A model generated the notes under the pieces. The model saw nothing but the letters and a program-made list of their open reading frames with translations. It had not been told where the DNA came from and searched no databases. Shown in pieces: positions 1 to 8,734 of a stretch of 64,000 nt of DNA. This DNA is from Chloroflexota bacterium. GTDB lineage: Bacteria > Chloroflexota > Anaerolineae > Anaerolineales > Villigracilaceae. The position numbers and the translations under genes are program-made. Location: assembly GCA_029782225.1 (NCBI GenBank), contig JAKOVF010000361.1:17194-81193 (forward strand). The letters are read 5' to 3'. Positions within the stretch are counted from its first letter, which is position 1, and every line of letters begins with the position of its first letter.

Positions 1-67
1 GGGCAGGGGGGATGGTTCATCGACGCGTGGTGGCGGCGGCAGTGGCCGCTCCGGGCGTGGCAATTAA
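1..67 (+). CDS. C-terminal end of a Gly/Ser/Arg-rich protein (partial)
   Basis: An open frame enters from the left edge and stops with TAA at 65-67. It encodes only a Gly-Ser-Arg tail (ends GGGGSGRSGRGN). Low-complexity glycine tails of this kind are typical of TPM-domain (YgcG-type) membrane proteins, which are often encoded next to LemA proteins, and the next gene is LemA-like. The assignment rests on composition and neighbour only. The frame could also be another Gly-rich protein. Confidence 0.45.
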   Translation, partial: GRGDGSSTRGGGGSGRSGRGN

Positions 68-88
68 AAAGAATAAGGAGATTCAGAC

Positions 89-778
89 ATGAAACGTTCT
101 ATTACACAGCTCATTCCAATTCTTGTGATGGTTGCCATGTTGGCAGGGCTGACTGGCTGCGGCGTCGTGAATTCGGGCACAACGGAATACAACGAACTGG
201 TTGCGTTGGTGCAGGGCGTGCAGTCCGCGGCGGCCAATTTTCAGCTGGTTACGGATACACAGTATGCCAAGATCCAGGCCAAGACGCAGATCACCAAAGA
301 TTATTACGACGCGGTCAGTTCCAGCGGCGAGGTATGGACGGGTAACTTCCGTTCGCAAGCCGATGCGCTAACCAACCTGCTCAATAATTACCGCGATGAG
401 AATGGTCAGCCATTAGACCCAACGAAGCTGAATTTGAATGACCTGCAGGGCAAGGGTGCATTGCCCGATGGCCTGGGCCAGGGATTTACGCTTTATGTCA
501 ACGCCATCACTCAGGCCCCTCCACCCGTGCCGGATTCCGCAGTCACACTTGCACTTGGAGATACCATTGATGAGGCAATGAACACCATTCAATTGGGTGG
601 CACTGATTGGAATGATGCCGTTAAAGCCTACAACACCCGGCGGGCGCAGATCAAAGGCGAGATTGTGGCGCGCGTCTCCGCTTATTTCGGCTTTGACCTG
701 CCGGTAACCCTCCCCTATTATCAGGGTGGCAATGCCGGCCAGCCCATCCAGAATCCTCTGGCGACGCCCAAGCCGTAG
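89..778 (+). CDS. LemA-like lipoprotein
   Basis: 229 residues. The start is supported by AAGGAG at 75-80. The N-terminus is a lipoprotein signal with lipobox LAGLTGC, so Cys at about residue 24 is probably lipidated and the protein anchored outside the membrane. The rest is helical. The C-terminal stretch (about 175-210, containing WNDAVKAYNTRR and later FGFDLP) resembles the end of LemA proteins, where a YN-rich helix precedes a Phe-Gly-Phe segment. LemA function is not established; members are envelope proteins often found with TPM-domain partners. A different coiled lipoprotein remains possible. The downstream ABC genes start 20 bp later without a Shine-Dalgarno site. Confidence 0.6.
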   Translation: MKRSITQLIPILVMVAMLAGLTGCGVVNSGTTEYNELVALVQGVQSAAANFQLVTDTQYAKIQAKTQITKDYYDAVSSSGEVWTGNFRSQADALTNLLNNYRDENGQPLDPTKLNLNDLQGKGALPDGLGQGFTLYVNAITQAPPPVPDSAVTLALGDTIDEAMNTIQLGGTDWNDAVKAYNTRRAQIKGEIVARVSAYFGFDLPVTLPYYQGGNAGQPIQNPLATPKP

Positions 779-798
779 ATGAAACGGTTTTTACAAAT

Positions 799-1761
799 AT
801 GAAAAACAATGATTTGGCAGGAAATATTGTTGAAACGCAGAACTTAACCAAAACATTTGGTAAAGATATTGCCGTGGAATCTCTCAACATGCAGGTGCCG
901 CGCGGCGCCATTTTTGGTTTTGTGGGTCCAAGTGGGTGCGGAAAAACTACGACCGTCCGCTTGTTAACAGGGTTTTATAGACCAACTTCCGGTACATTGA
1001 GTGTACTGGGCAAAGACCCGGCCGAATTTTCGAAGTCTGACCGCGAAAAAATAGGTTATCTGATCCAACAATTTGTCCTGTACCCGGAACTAACAGTTTG
1101 GGAAAACTTAAATTTTGCGGCTTCCTTCTATGGGGTAGGTCTTTTTCGATGGAGGCGTTTAAATAAGCTGCTTGATTTTGTTGAGCTGTCGGGAGATAAA
1201 AACAAACTGGCAAGGGATCTCTCCGGAGGTATGAAGCGACGCCTGAGCCTGGCTGCTACCTTGGTGCACAACCCGGAACTGCTTTTTCTGGATGAACCTA
1301 CCGCCGGGATTGACCCGATCCTGCGCCGCAAGTTCTGGGATTATTTCAAGGAACTGCAGGCAGAGGGCCATAGTCTGTTTATCACAACCCAATATGTCGG
1401 TGAAGCTGCATTTTGTGACCTGGTTGGAGTGATGTACGGGGGAAGACTGCTGATGATCGAAACCCCGGATGGGCTGCGCAGGAAGGCATACGAGGGCGAT
1501 GTGATTGGGATCAGGACCAACGAAGTGATACGAGCCGAACACCGGCAACAACTGGAAGGTCTGCCCTTTGTCCGCGGCAAAGTGAAGATTGTCAGCGACC
1601 AGGAGGTTGAGGTCACTGTGGATAATGAAAGTACGGCAGTTGCAAAGCTGCTGGAATGGTCGCAGGCACAAAAACTAACCGTGGAAATGATGGACCAAAA
1701 ATCCCCTCCTTTTGATGATGTGTTTGTCAGAATAATCGAAAAGGAGATCGCGAATGATTAA
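799..1761 (+). CDS. ABC-2 type exporter ATP-binding subunit
   Basis: 320 residues. Walker A GPSGCGKT is at 43-50, the signature LSGGMKRR at 141-148 and Walker B LLFLDEP at 161-167. About 90 extra C-terminal residues fit the DrrA/CcmA-like family that powers ABC-2 exporters. The H-loop reads FITTQY (about 195-199), so a Gln stands where most family members have the switch His. The next gene overlaps it by 8 bp and encodes the permease, so the two form one exporter. The substrate (drug, lipid or polysaccharide) cannot be read from sequence. No clear Shine-Dalgarno site precedes this ATG. Confidence 0.93.
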   Translation: MKNNDLAGNIVETQNLTKTFGKDIAVESLNMQVPRGAIFGFVGPSGCGKTTTVRLLTGFYRPTSGTLSVLGKDPAEFSKSDREKIGYLIQQFVLYPELTVWENLNFAASFYGVGLFRWRRLNKLLDFVELSGDKNKLARDLSGGMKRRLSLAATLVHNPELLFLDEPTAGIDPILRRKFWDYFKELQAEGHSLFITTQYVGEAAFCDLVGVMYGGRLLMIETPDGLRRKAYEGDVIGIRTNEVIRAEHRQQLEGLPFVRGKVKIVSDQEVEVTVDNESTAVAKLLEWSQAQKLTVEMMDQKSPPFDDVFVRIIEKEIAND

Positions 1762-3067
1762 ATTGTTCAAATCTTTAATCCGAATTTCCGCGTTCACGGG
1801 CAAGGAGCTGACAGAAATTTTCCGCCAGCCCAGACTTATTGTGACACTCGTCCTGGGACCTTTCTTAATCATGTTTCTATTCGGTTTAGCGTATCCTAAT
1901 CAGGCCCGCACTTTGAAAACCACGTTTGTCGCCAAAGATCCGATTTCTTTTCAGAAAGAGATGGATACTTTTACTAAATCCTTCCAAACGACGATTTTTG
2001 ATTATGTGATCGAGAGCGATAAGGAGAAGGCGCTGGCAAAGCTGGCCCTCAAGCAAACCGACATTGTCATCATCGTGCCGGATATTCCGTTCGAAACCAT
2101 CCAACACAACCAGCAGGCCGAATTTCTTGTTTACTACAATGAAGTCGACCCATTCCAGGTTGGGTATATTCAATCTGTAACAAAATTATATATAGATGAT
2201 GTCAATCGTCAGGTTTTACAATCTGTGGCCGAACAGGAACAGGCGAGCTCTGGCGCCCTGCAAACCGATCTAAAAGCTGCAATTGTAAAGACACAGGCGC
2301 TTGGCCGGGCCATTCCGCCGGGGGACGTAAATACGGCAACGCAAGTTTCGGACCTTGAGAAATCTCTGACGGACCTGTCTGAAAAACTGACCACATTTCG
2401 TTCCATGACCCCTGGCATTTTGGTCAACCCGTTCTCTGCCAGGACCAGCGGGTTATCCGGTGGCCTATTAACGGTGACCGGGTTCTTTGTTCCGGCAGTG
2501 ATCGTCCTGCTCTTGCAGCACGTCTCGATAACTTTTGCGTCCCTCTCCATTGTTCGAGAAAGGCGCTCCGGAATTATGGAATTATTCCGAGTGGCTCCCA
2601 TCACAGCGTTTGAAACTTTAGTGGGGAAATATCTAAGTTATCTCTTCTTTGAAGTGATCCTGGCTGGTGCCATTACCGCCCTGGCTGTTTGGCTGCTTAA
2701 GATTCCCATTTTAGGCCGCTTGCAGGACTATGTTTTGGCTGTGGTTGTCCTAATTTTTGCATCCCTTGGGGTGGGTTTCCTGATCTCTCTGATCTCAGAA
2801 ACGGATACCCAGGCCGTTCAGTATTCGATGCTCTTGCTGCTGGCAAGTATTTTCTTTAGCGGATTTTTTATGGACCTGCGCCTGATGTGGGCACCGATCA
2901 CAGTCCTGGCATGGTCATTACCTGCTACTTATGGCATTCGCATGCTGCAAGACATCATGTTACGTGGCTATGCAGCGCCTCCGCAAGTTTTTCTGGGAAT
3001 AGTGGGCCTCGGCATAGGACTACTCCTGATTAATTGGATGCTCCTGAGAAAGAAAATGGATAGTTAA
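1754..3067 (+). CDS. ABC-2 type exporter permease
   Basis: 437 residues. One N-terminal membrane helix (about 35-57) is followed by a long extracytoplasmic segment of about 180 residues, then five more helices between about 235 and 432. This is the ABC2_membrane_3/YhgE-like layout. The motif VRERRSGIMELFRVAPI before the third helix is the typical coupling segment of ABC-2 permeases. The start codon lies inside the ATPase gene (AAGGAG upstream at 1741-1746), which indicates translational coupling. Together they form a probable homodimeric exporter. Confidence 0.9.
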   Translation: MIKLFKSLIRISAFTGKELTEIFRQPRLIVTLVLGPFLIMFLFGLAYPNQARTLKTTFVAKDPISFQKEMDTFTKSFQTTIFDYVIESDKEKALAKLALKQTDIVIIVPDIPFETIQHNQQAEFLVYYNEVDPFQVGYIQSVTKLYIDDVNRQVLQSVAEQEQASSGALQTDLKAAIVKTQALGRAIPPGDVNTATQVSDLEKSLTDLSEKLTTFRSMTPGILVNPFSARTSGLSGGLLTVTGFFVPAVIVLLLQHVSITFASLSIVRERRSGIMELFRVAPITAFETLVGKYLSYLFFEVILAGAITALAVWLLKIPILGRLQDYVLAVVVLIFASLGVGFLISLISETDTQAVQYSMLLLLASIFFSGFFMDLRLMWAPITVLAWSLPATYGIRMLQDIMLRGYAAPPQVFLGIVGLGIGLLLINWMLLRKKMDS

Positions 3068-3171
3068 TACTCTTGAGCAAGATGCTTACTCTTCCTGTCC
3101 GTTTATGGGGGGCGCCTCTACGCGTCCACTGCGTTTCCCCCTTCCCTTCGGCTTGGGCCAAATATCCGAAT

Positions 3172-3245
3172 CTCCCCCAAGTGGTGGAGAGCAACACTCC
3201 CCAGTCGCAGGATGTGGCTGGGAAGTGTTTATCGTATGATGATAT
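3172..3245 (+). repeat. two-hairpin element, copy 1
   Basis: First of four related ~75 bp elements. Hairpin 1 is CTCCCCCAAGTGGTGGAG at 3172-3189. Hairpin 2 has arms 3193-3206 and 3216-3229 around the loop GCAGGATGT. A tail GTATGATGA follows. The element ends about 30 bp before the DUF3597 gene, in the same orientation. The rest of the 3068-3275 gap shows no credible gene. Confidence 0.85.
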
Positions 3246-3275
3246 TGAATTACCGATCATAAAAAGGAGTATTAC

Positions 3276-3605
3276 ATGAGCATATTTAGTGACATCTTTG
3301 ACAAAATCGTGGGAAAGATCAAAAGTCTGGTACCCGGCGCAAATACCATATCAGATGTTAACCTTACCGCCGAATTTGACAAGTTGGCTGGCAAGCGACT
3401 TGAATGGAGAACTTCCGTGGTCGATTTCTTGAAGATGATCGGCGCGGACAGCAGTAGAGCAAATCGGGACGCGCTTGCAAATGAGCTGGGTGTTGACGCC
3501 AGCTTTAAGAGCGGAAGCGCGGAGAAGAACGAGGCTCTACGAAAAGCCCTCTTCAAGAAGATCGCTGCAAATGGCGGGAACATCCCCGCTTCACTTTTAG
3601 ATTGA
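3276..3605 (+). CDS. DUF3597 family protein
   Basis: 109 residues with a strong AAAAAGGAG site before the ATG. The sequence has the DUF3597 pattern: a short N-terminal MSIFSDIFDKI helix, then LEWRTSVVDFLKMIGADSS, a KELG-like segment and a C-terminal NGGNIPASLLD. The family is small, soluble and of unknown function; in other bacteria it is often encoded near envelope or LysM proteins. A copy of the two-hairpin element lies immediately upstream, so it may be controlled through it. Its stop codon overlaps a possible TTG-started peptide gene. Confidence 0.85.
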   Translation: MSIFSDIFDKIVGKIKSLVPGANTISDVNLTAEFDKLAGKRLEWRTSVVDFLKMIGADSSRANRDALANELGVDASFKSGSAEKNEALRKALFKKIAANGGNIPASLLD

Positions 3606-3739
3606 GAACAAAGACGTTTGTCGCTTTTGCCGCTGTTTTCTTCGCCATTGATGCAAAATCTTGTCGGGCAGCAGATGGCCGGATAGACTGGATTGCAGGA
3701 GTCCTCTTCTGTCTGATGATCGCCCTGCTGCTTCTCTAA
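3602..3739 (+). CDS. possible small hydrophobic membrane peptide
   Basis: A 45-codon frame starts at TTG 3602 inside the stop codon of the DUF3597 gene (TTGA overlap). It encodes a basic start (RTKTF), a hydrophobic segment VAFAAVFFAI, a polar middle and a second hydrophobic segment ending IALLLL. Two short membrane helices, coupling to the upstream gene and a terminator right after the stop (3742-3773) argue for a real gene. The TTG start and lack of a Shine-Dalgarno site argue against it. Confidence 0.4.
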   Translation: MRTKTFVAFAAVFFAIDAKSCRAADGRIDWIAGVLFCLMIALLLL

Positions 3740-3741
3740 TG

Positions 3742-3773
3742 AAAAAGCCTGCCTCTACCAGACAGGCTTTTTC
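3742..3773 (+). terminator. intrinsic terminator
   Basis: Stem AAAAAGCCTG (3742-3751) pairs with CAGGCTTTTT (3763-3772), with a T-run built into the 3' arm. It lies 3 bp after the possible small peptide gene and about 137 bp after the DUF3597 gene, so it would end that transcript. Confidence 0.85.
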
Positions 3774-3898
3774 GTGGTCCGCACACCCACCACTGCTCCG
3801 CATTGCCAAGAACGCGCAGGACGGAGGCAAACCATTCGGCTACACTTGCAGCATAAGTAGGATATGCCAATTTCACAGTTGCAGAGAATGTAAATGAG

Positions 3899-4420
3899 AT
3901 GACTACAGACAAGCAGAAAGAAACAGCGAAGGAAAACATTAAGAAAGCACAACAGCGATGGCAGGAAATGACGCCTCGGGAACGCGCGGTAGCCCAACCT
4001 AAAGGAAAAAAGCGGGCAAAACCGGGAACGAAAGGGGAAGGAGACTATTTCCGGATTGTTGTACGATCAAAGGAGCAATTTACCACGTTTCGTTACCACG
4101 ATGTCGGTGAAAAGGGCGGTATTCTACGCCTTGCGGGTAAAAGGAGCAGCGGTTCTTGGGATACGCAAGTATGGCTTATCAGCAAGGACGATGCCCATAT
4201 TGAAGGCGATACATTAGTTGCCGATACCGAGGATGCCAGAAGTGTGATCGAAGCCCTGGGATCAAAGCCCAAACATGTTGAGGGAGATGTATTTGAGGCG
4301 AAAGACCGTCCCAATATTCCTGAGAATAAAAAGCCAACAGAGGCGCAACAGAAAGCCAGGCTTGAAAATATAAAAAAAGCCCGGCAAGCTCGTCGGACTC
4401 GCGCGGCGAAAAAAGAGTAG
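3899..4420 (+). CDS. hypothetical Lys-rich protein
   Basis: 173 residues of no recognised family. Both ends carry a similar basic helix: ENIKKAQQR near residue 13 and ENIKKARQARR near the C-terminus. The middle (about 45-135) is more globular, with beta-rich stretches (YFRIVVRSKEQFTTFRYH). The mirrored basic termini around a compact core suggest nucleic-acid or ribosome binding, but this is inference. No clear Shine-Dalgarno site. An in-frame alternative start was not found. Base composition matches its neighbours. Confidence 0.72.
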   Translation: MTTDKQKETAKENIKKAQQRWQEMTPRERAVAQPKGKKRAKPGTKGEGDYFRIVVRSKEQFTTFRYHDVGEKGGILRLAGKRSSGSWDTQVWLISKDDAHIEGDTLVADTEDARSVIEALGSKPKHVEGDVFEAKDRPNIPENKKPTEAQQKARLENIKKARQARRTRAAKKE

Positions 4421-4639
4421 GTTACACGCGCGAATGTCACGCCGATGGGACCAGCTACTAGACCTTCTAATAAGGAAAGCGCCTGACAGAACGTACAGTA
4501 ACTGTATTGAAAATCTGCGCGATCTACAAGTGTTTTCCCTGCGGCGGGCTTTTTTATTCAAGCAAAATGGCTCAGGTTGTAAAGAAGGATCCCAAGAGTA
4601 CTTTCTCATTCGAGGAATATCCGGGGTCTGCTGTTTAAA

Positions 4640-4716
4640 TCTCCCCCAAGTGGCGGAGACGAATATTCCCCAGTCGATGGATGTGGCCGGGAAGTATTGG
4701 TCGTAGCATAAGATCA
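4640..4716 (+). repeat. two-hairpin element, copy 2
   Basis: Hairpin 1 is CTCCCCCAAGTGGCGGAG from 4641. Hairpin 2 has arms from 4662 and to 4698 with loop GATGGATGT. This is the most diverged copy (AATATT in place of AACACT, compensated by AGTATT). It sits in a 506 bp gap (4421-4926) that otherwise shows no credible gene; a 31-codon frame near 4828 has no ribosome site. The AI-2E transporter gene begins 210 bp downstream. Confidence 0.8.
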
Positions 4717-4926
4717 TGGGCGCATTTTTTGTGCCCAGACCGGCTTGCGAAATTAAACGTAATTGCGAGGAGCGATAAGCCTCATCATGTTAATCCGAGT
4801 GTGCAAGAGACAAAGGCCTTTTCATGACCACAACAGAGAAAAATACGCTTAAATCGATCCATAAGAATGCTGGTTGCGCCATCCGGATTCGCCTATCCCG
4901 AAATATCTTGAAAGGGTAGGGAAGGC

Positions 4927-6207
4927 ATGTCCCTCGAGCTACCGACACAACCGTATGATTGGACATTCAGGCGGGTCGTGTGGGCCACTCTGATGATCAT
5001 TTCTGTCATCCTTGGCTTCTGGCTGCTCTATAGGTTCAACCAGGTCGTTTTCATCTTATTTATTGCCATCGTGATAGGCACGGTGATTAGGCCAGCCGTA
5101 GCCTGGTTGCATCAGCGAGGGCTGCCGCGGATTCCGGGGGTCATTCTTGTCTACCTCGTGCTGCTCGTTCTGCTCATCGGCTTCCTGCTGTTGCTATTTC
5201 CGTTGATTGTCGAGCAAAGTACGACGATTGCTGCCGCTATGCCGGGTTATTACCAAAACCTGCGCGAGCGGATGGTTAATTATCCCAATCAATTAATTGT
5301 GCGCTTAAGTGAGTTCCTCCCAACCACGCTGCCAAGCCTGCAGCTACCCACAGTGCAACAAACGGGACCGCAGGTGATGGCCTCAGCCGGGCAGGCGCTG
5401 GGTTACGTAACATTGGTGTCCCAGGTTCTCTTTATAGCCATAGTTATTCTGGTACTGGCTTATTACTGGACACTTGAGGGGCCTCGAACCATCCAGTCAT
5501 TCTTTCTGCTGATTCCACAAGGCCAACGCGAAAGCATTAGCGAACTTGTTTCGGCCATGGAAACCAAGGTGGGTTTCTACATAGCCGGACAAGGTCTCCT
5601 TTGCCTGGTCATAGGCATCCTGGCGCTGCTAGCTTATCTGCTCATCGGCTTGCCCAATGCTCTAGTGTTAGCGCTGATAGCGGGCGTGCTCGAAGCCGTA
5701 CCCATGATTGGGCCGCTGCTTGGCGCCATTCCCGCGGCGCTCGTTGCACTGTCCATTGCCCCTGACAAGCTGATTTGGGTCATTGTCGCGACCGTTATCA
5801 TTCAGCAGTTGGAAAACAGTCTGCTGGTGCCACGCGTCATGCGCAAGGCGGTGGGAGTCAATCCATTCGTCACGCTACTGGCGCTTTTTGCCTTTAGCTC
5901 TTTGTTCGGCATTGCCGGAGCACTCATGGCGATTCCCATGGCAGTCATCATTCAGCTCGTGCTCAATCGTTTTGTCTTTCATCCCGCGGTGATGGAGCCC
6001 GAGGTCTCGGCCGGACGCGATTATGCGAGCCGGCTACGCTATGAAGCACAGGATCTGGTCCAGGATCTGCGCAAGCAGGCGCGACTCAATAAAAGAGGCT
6101 CGGATCTAAGGATTAAGCAGATCGATCAAGTGATGGATGAGATTGAGACTATAACAACGGACCTTGATGCTCTACTGGCCCAGGCCAGTGCTGCGGATGA
6201 GCCATGA
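4927..6207 (+). CDS. AI-2E family transporter (PerM-like)
   Basis: 426 residues, preceded by AGGGAAGG. About eight membrane helices: two at the N-terminus (about 15-55), one near 65-95, then a soluble segment and the conserved block from about 160 to 345, with VLEAVPMIGPLLGAIPA and the YWTLEGPR-like loop typical of the AI-2E/UPF0118 family. A charged C-terminal tail (about 360-426) is predicted cytoplasmic and helical. Family members act as exporters or cation/proton antiporters; the substrate here is unknown. The stop overlaps the start of a second family member (ATGA), so the two probably work as a pair. Confidence 0.9.
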   Translation: MSLELPTQPYDWTFRRVVWATLMIISVILGFWLLYRFNQVVFILFIAIVIGTVIRPAVAWLHQRGLPRIPGVILVYLVLLVLLIGFLLLLFPLIVEQSTTIAAAMPGYYQNLRERMVNYPNQLIVRLSEFLPTTLPSLQLPTVQQTGPQVMASAGQALGYVTLVSQVLFIAIVILVLAYYWTLEGPRTIQSFFLLIPQGQRESISELVSAMETKVGFYIAGQGLLCLVIGILALLAYLLIGLPNALVLALIAGVLEAVPMIGPLLGAIPAALVALSIAPDKLIWVIVATVIIQQLENSLLVPRVMRKAVGVNPFVTLLALFAFSSLFGIAGALMAIPMAVIIQLVLNRFVFHPAVMEPEVSAGRDYASRLRYEAQDLVQDLRKQARLNKRGSDLRIKQIDQVMDEIETITTDLDALLAQASAADEP

Positions 6208-7454
6208 CGAAGCAACTGGTCGTATTTGGTACAGGAGTTATGACCACATTGCTGGCGCTGGTGGTGCTGTGGCAGTTCCGCATTGTCGTTGTTTACGTGT
6301 TGATCTCGCTCATGCTTGCGGCAGCACTGCGCCCATTGGTTAACCGCCTGGTTGGGCAAGGCTTAATCGCACGCGTGGCCTGGATTCTACTGTACCTGAT
6401 AGCCCTGGCCAGTCTTGGCTTCTTACTCTTCCAAATCGGTAAGACCGCGATCAGTGAGATTCAACAGTTGTCCCATACTGTGTCGGTGCAGGACGAGTGG
6501 AAGCTGCCGCTATGGTTGGAGGGCAGCTCGTTCCAACAGGCGCTGGTTGAGCGGCTTCCACCGCCGAGTAAGCTATTCGAAGTATTGACGGGCGACCAGG
6601 GGCAGCTTGTACTGCCAGCTATACTCGGCTTCACGGAGGGCGCCGCCGGCATTGTGAGTGGCGCACTGGTCATTCTGTTCTTGAGTCTCTACTGGAGCAT
6701 CAATCAAATTCATTTTGAACGACTCTGGCTCTCGTTGCTTCCCTCTGAACTGCGCAAACATGCGCGAGGCATTTGGCGGACAATCGAGAATGATCTCGGC
6801 GCTTACATACGCAGTGAGGTAGTACAAAGCCTCCTGGCGGCATTGTTACTGGGCCTTGGTTATTGGCTACTCGGGTCCCCATATCCAATGTTGCTGGCGG
6901 TGATTGGCGGGCTCGCATGGCTGATACCTGTAGTGGGGGCAGTCCTGGCCGTGATTCCGCCACTGTTAATGGGACTGCTGACCAGTGTGCAACTCAGCCT
7001 GTTTACAGCTCTCTTTGCCCTCGTCGTCTTAATTGTCCTGAAAATATGGGTCGAGCCACGCCTTTTCAGACGCAAGTGGGATAATCCAATTTTGACCTTA
7101 GTCATACTCCTGGCCATGGCAGACGCTTTTGGTCTGCTTGGGATCATTGTGGCGCCGCCCCTGTCCGCTGTATGCCAAATTCTGTGGAATCTCCTGGTCA
7201 GCAACCGCCTTGCTTCAGGGGCTGCCGCTCAGATTTCAGACCTCAAAGAACGGCAGGCACGCCTGCGGGACTCTCTAGGGGAGATGGATGTGCCTCCGCC
7301 ATTGGTGATCAGTAGTATGGAGCGGCTCACCGGTCTGCTTGAGAAAGCTGAACCCATTCTGCAAGCGGCGCTGCCCGTTATACCCTCTGATCTAGCGCAT
7401 CCGCCCGAGCTTTTCACTGGCGAAGCTGGGTCATCTATGTCCTCAAAACCCTGA
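6204..7454 (+). CDS. AI-2E family transporter, second copy
   Basis: 416 residues, overlapping the previous gene by 4 bp. It has the same fold and helix arrangement, with LAWLIPVVGAVLAVIPPLL as the family's conserved Pro/Gly segment and a charged tail after about residue 335. The two proteins are clearly diverged paralogues. Adjacent, overlapping paralogues of this family may form a hetero-oligomer; that is inference. The YihY/BrkB gene follows after 11 bp and is probably co-transcribed. Confidence 0.88.
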   Translation: MTKQLVVFGTGVMTTLLALVVLWQFRIVVVYVLISLMLAAALRPLVNRLVGQGLIARVAWILLYLIALASLGFLLFQIGKTAISEIQQLSHTVSVQDEWKLPLWLEGSSFQQALVERLPPPSKLFEVLTGDQGQLVLPAILGFTEGAAGIVSGALVILFLSLYWSINQIHFERLWLSLLPSELRKHARGIWRTIENDLGAYIRSEVVQSLLAALLLGLGYWLLGSPYPMLLAVIGGLAWLIPVVGAVLAVIPPLLMGLLTSVQLSLFTALFALVVLIVLKIWVEPRLFRRKWDNPILTLVILLAMADAFGLLGIIVAPPLSAVCQILWNLLVSNRLASGAAAQISDLKERQARLRDSLGEMDVPPPLVISSMERLTGLLEKAEPILQAALPVIPSDLAHPPELFTGEAGSSMSSKP

Positions 7455-7465
7455 ATAAACTGAGG

Positions 7466-8386
7466 ATGTCTACATCTGGCATGGTTAAATATTTTGCACA
7501 GCTCAGGCAACAGAGTATCCGGAACGCAAACAGGATTAATGAGCGTACAGGGGGCTGGTTAGGGATGTTGGCGGGCGCTGCAAAAGAAGCCCTAAAGCCT
7601 GATACCGCAATTACCGCCGCGGCGATTGCCTACTTTGCACTCTTCTCCCTCTTTCCTATCACTCTCCTTAGTATTTCCATTGCCAGCTTCAGTCTTGGCC
7701 CGTCGACAGACCCGCAACTCATCATTCAAAGGCTGGAGTTTGTTGCGCCGGCCCTGCGCCAGTTGGTGGGGCAAAATATTGATGAAATTATCCAGGCGCG
7801 CGGAGCAGTGAGCGGTGTCGCTTTGGTGGGTCTGATCTGGTCTGCCTCTACAGTTTTTTACACGTTTACTCACACCCTGAATGAAATTTGGGGTGTTAAA
7901 CGCCGCCGCGCTGCATGGAAAAGGCGTGGCCTTGCCATACTATTTGTCCTGATCTTCGCTGGCCCGATTCTCTTCCTGGCCTCATTTGCCGGAAGTATTC
8001 TTGCACACCTCCGCGCCTTGTTACCGGCCCCGATCACTTCGATGGAGGGCGGCGCCGGCTTGGTGCTGGCTATCTTGCTCGATGTTGCCTTGTTTATGCT
8101 GCTCTACATGATTCTCCCGCACGGGGCTTCTACCTGGCGCGAGATTTTACCCGGCGCGATGGGGGCTGGTTTCCTGTGGGAGCTGGCCAAGAAAGCCTTC
8201 CTTTCTTTGGTGTCCACCTATATCTCGACTTCAAACCTGGTGTATGGTTCGGTAACGGCTATTATCGCCTTCCTGGCCTGGGCATATCTAAGCGGCCTCA
8301 TCTTTCTCTTTGGCGCTTACTTAAGCGTTTCGTATTTCCAACTCAAACAGCTGCAAAAAGAAACGGCAGCCGGAATACGTCACTAA
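7466..8386 (+). CDS. YihY/virulence factor BrkB family membrane protein
   Basis: 306 residues with about six membrane helices from residue 40 on. The opening YFALFSLFPITLLSIS and the WGVKRRRAAWKRRG loop are characteristic of the YihY/BrkB (formerly RNase BN-annotated) family, thought to be a transporter of unknown substrate. The first ATG at 7466 has GAGG too close; ATG 7481 (residue 6) is an equally good start. It closes a probable three-gene unit with the two AI-2E transporters. Confidence 0.87.
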   Translation: MSTSGMVKYFAQLRQQSIRNANRINERTGGWLGMLAGAAKEALKPDTAITAAAIAYFALFSLFPITLLSISIASFSLGPSTDPQLIIQRLEFVAPALRQLVGQNIDEIIQARGAVSGVALVGLIWSASTVFYTFTHTLNEIWGVKRRRAAWKRRGLAILFVLIFAGPILFLASFAGSILAHLRALLPAPITSMEGGAGLVLAILLDVALFMLLYMILPHGASTWREILPGAMGAGFLWELAKKAFLSLVSTYISTSNLVYGSVTAIIAFLAWAYLSGLIFLFGAYLSVSYFQLKQLQKETAAGIRH

Positions 8387-8422
8387 GATTCCAGCGGGTG
8401 GGTGCGCTGGTAGTATACGGTT

Positions 8423-8496
8423 CTCCCCCAAGTGGCGGAGGAAAACACTCCCCGGCTGATGGATGCGGCCGGGGAGTGTTTGTTGTAGGATGAGTT
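8423..8496 (+). repeat. two-hairpin element, copy 3
   Basis: Best-paired copy. Hairpin 2 has a perfect 13 bp stem (8444-8456 with 8468-8480) and loop TGATGGATGCG. Hairpin 1 starts at 8423. It lies 33 bp upstream of the Lmo0937-type gene and just after a TATAC-containing stretch that could be a -10 region. Confidence 0.88.
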
Positions 8497-8528
8497 ATAG
8501 AGCAAATAGCTCAAAAAGGAGAAACCTC

Positions 8529-8687
8529 ATGTTGTGGACTATCATCGTAATTCTAGTAATCCTGTGGCTGCTCGGCTTCTTCGGCCGGAACATATTTCCA
8601 AGCTTCCCGCAAACGGGCGGTTGGATTCACACTCTGATCGTGATTGCCGTCATACTCGTTGTTTTGAGGCTGTTAGGGGTCGTGTAA
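8529..8687 (+). CDS. Lmo0937-family small membrane protein
   Basis: 52 residues, start set by AAAAAGGAG at 8513-8521. Two membrane helices (about 2-18 and 33-50) are separated by a short loop containing SFPQTGGWIH. This is the layout and typical sequence of the Lmo0937/DUF5670 family of stress-associated small membrane proteins, whose function is unknown. A two-hairpin element lies just upstream and a perfect terminator just downstream, so this is a monocistronic gene. Confidence 0.85.
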   Translation: MLWTIIVILVILWLLGFFGRNIFPSFPQTGGWIHTLIVIAVILVVLRLLGVV

Positions 8688-8707
8688 ATCTGCGCTTATT
8701 TGAAAAC

Positions 8708-8734
8708 GAGAGGCAGCCTGAAAGGCTGCCTCTC
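8708..8734 (+). terminator. intrinsic terminator hairpin
   Basis: Perfect 11 bp stem GAGAGGCAGCC (8708-8718) with GGCTGCCTCTC (8724-8734), loop TGAAA. The following bases are C/T rich rather than a pure T-run. It ends the Lmo0937-type transcript. Confidence 0.75.

Noticed and set aside
3073..3279. A 68-codon plus-strand frame after the ABC permease
   Set aside because: It translates the two-hairpin element and its flank, has odd composition (Cys, Pro, Trp scattered) and no ribosome site.
4434..4706. A 90-codon plus-strand frame in the 4421-4926 gap
   Set aside because: It overlaps element copy 2, has no ribosome site and no recognisable domain.
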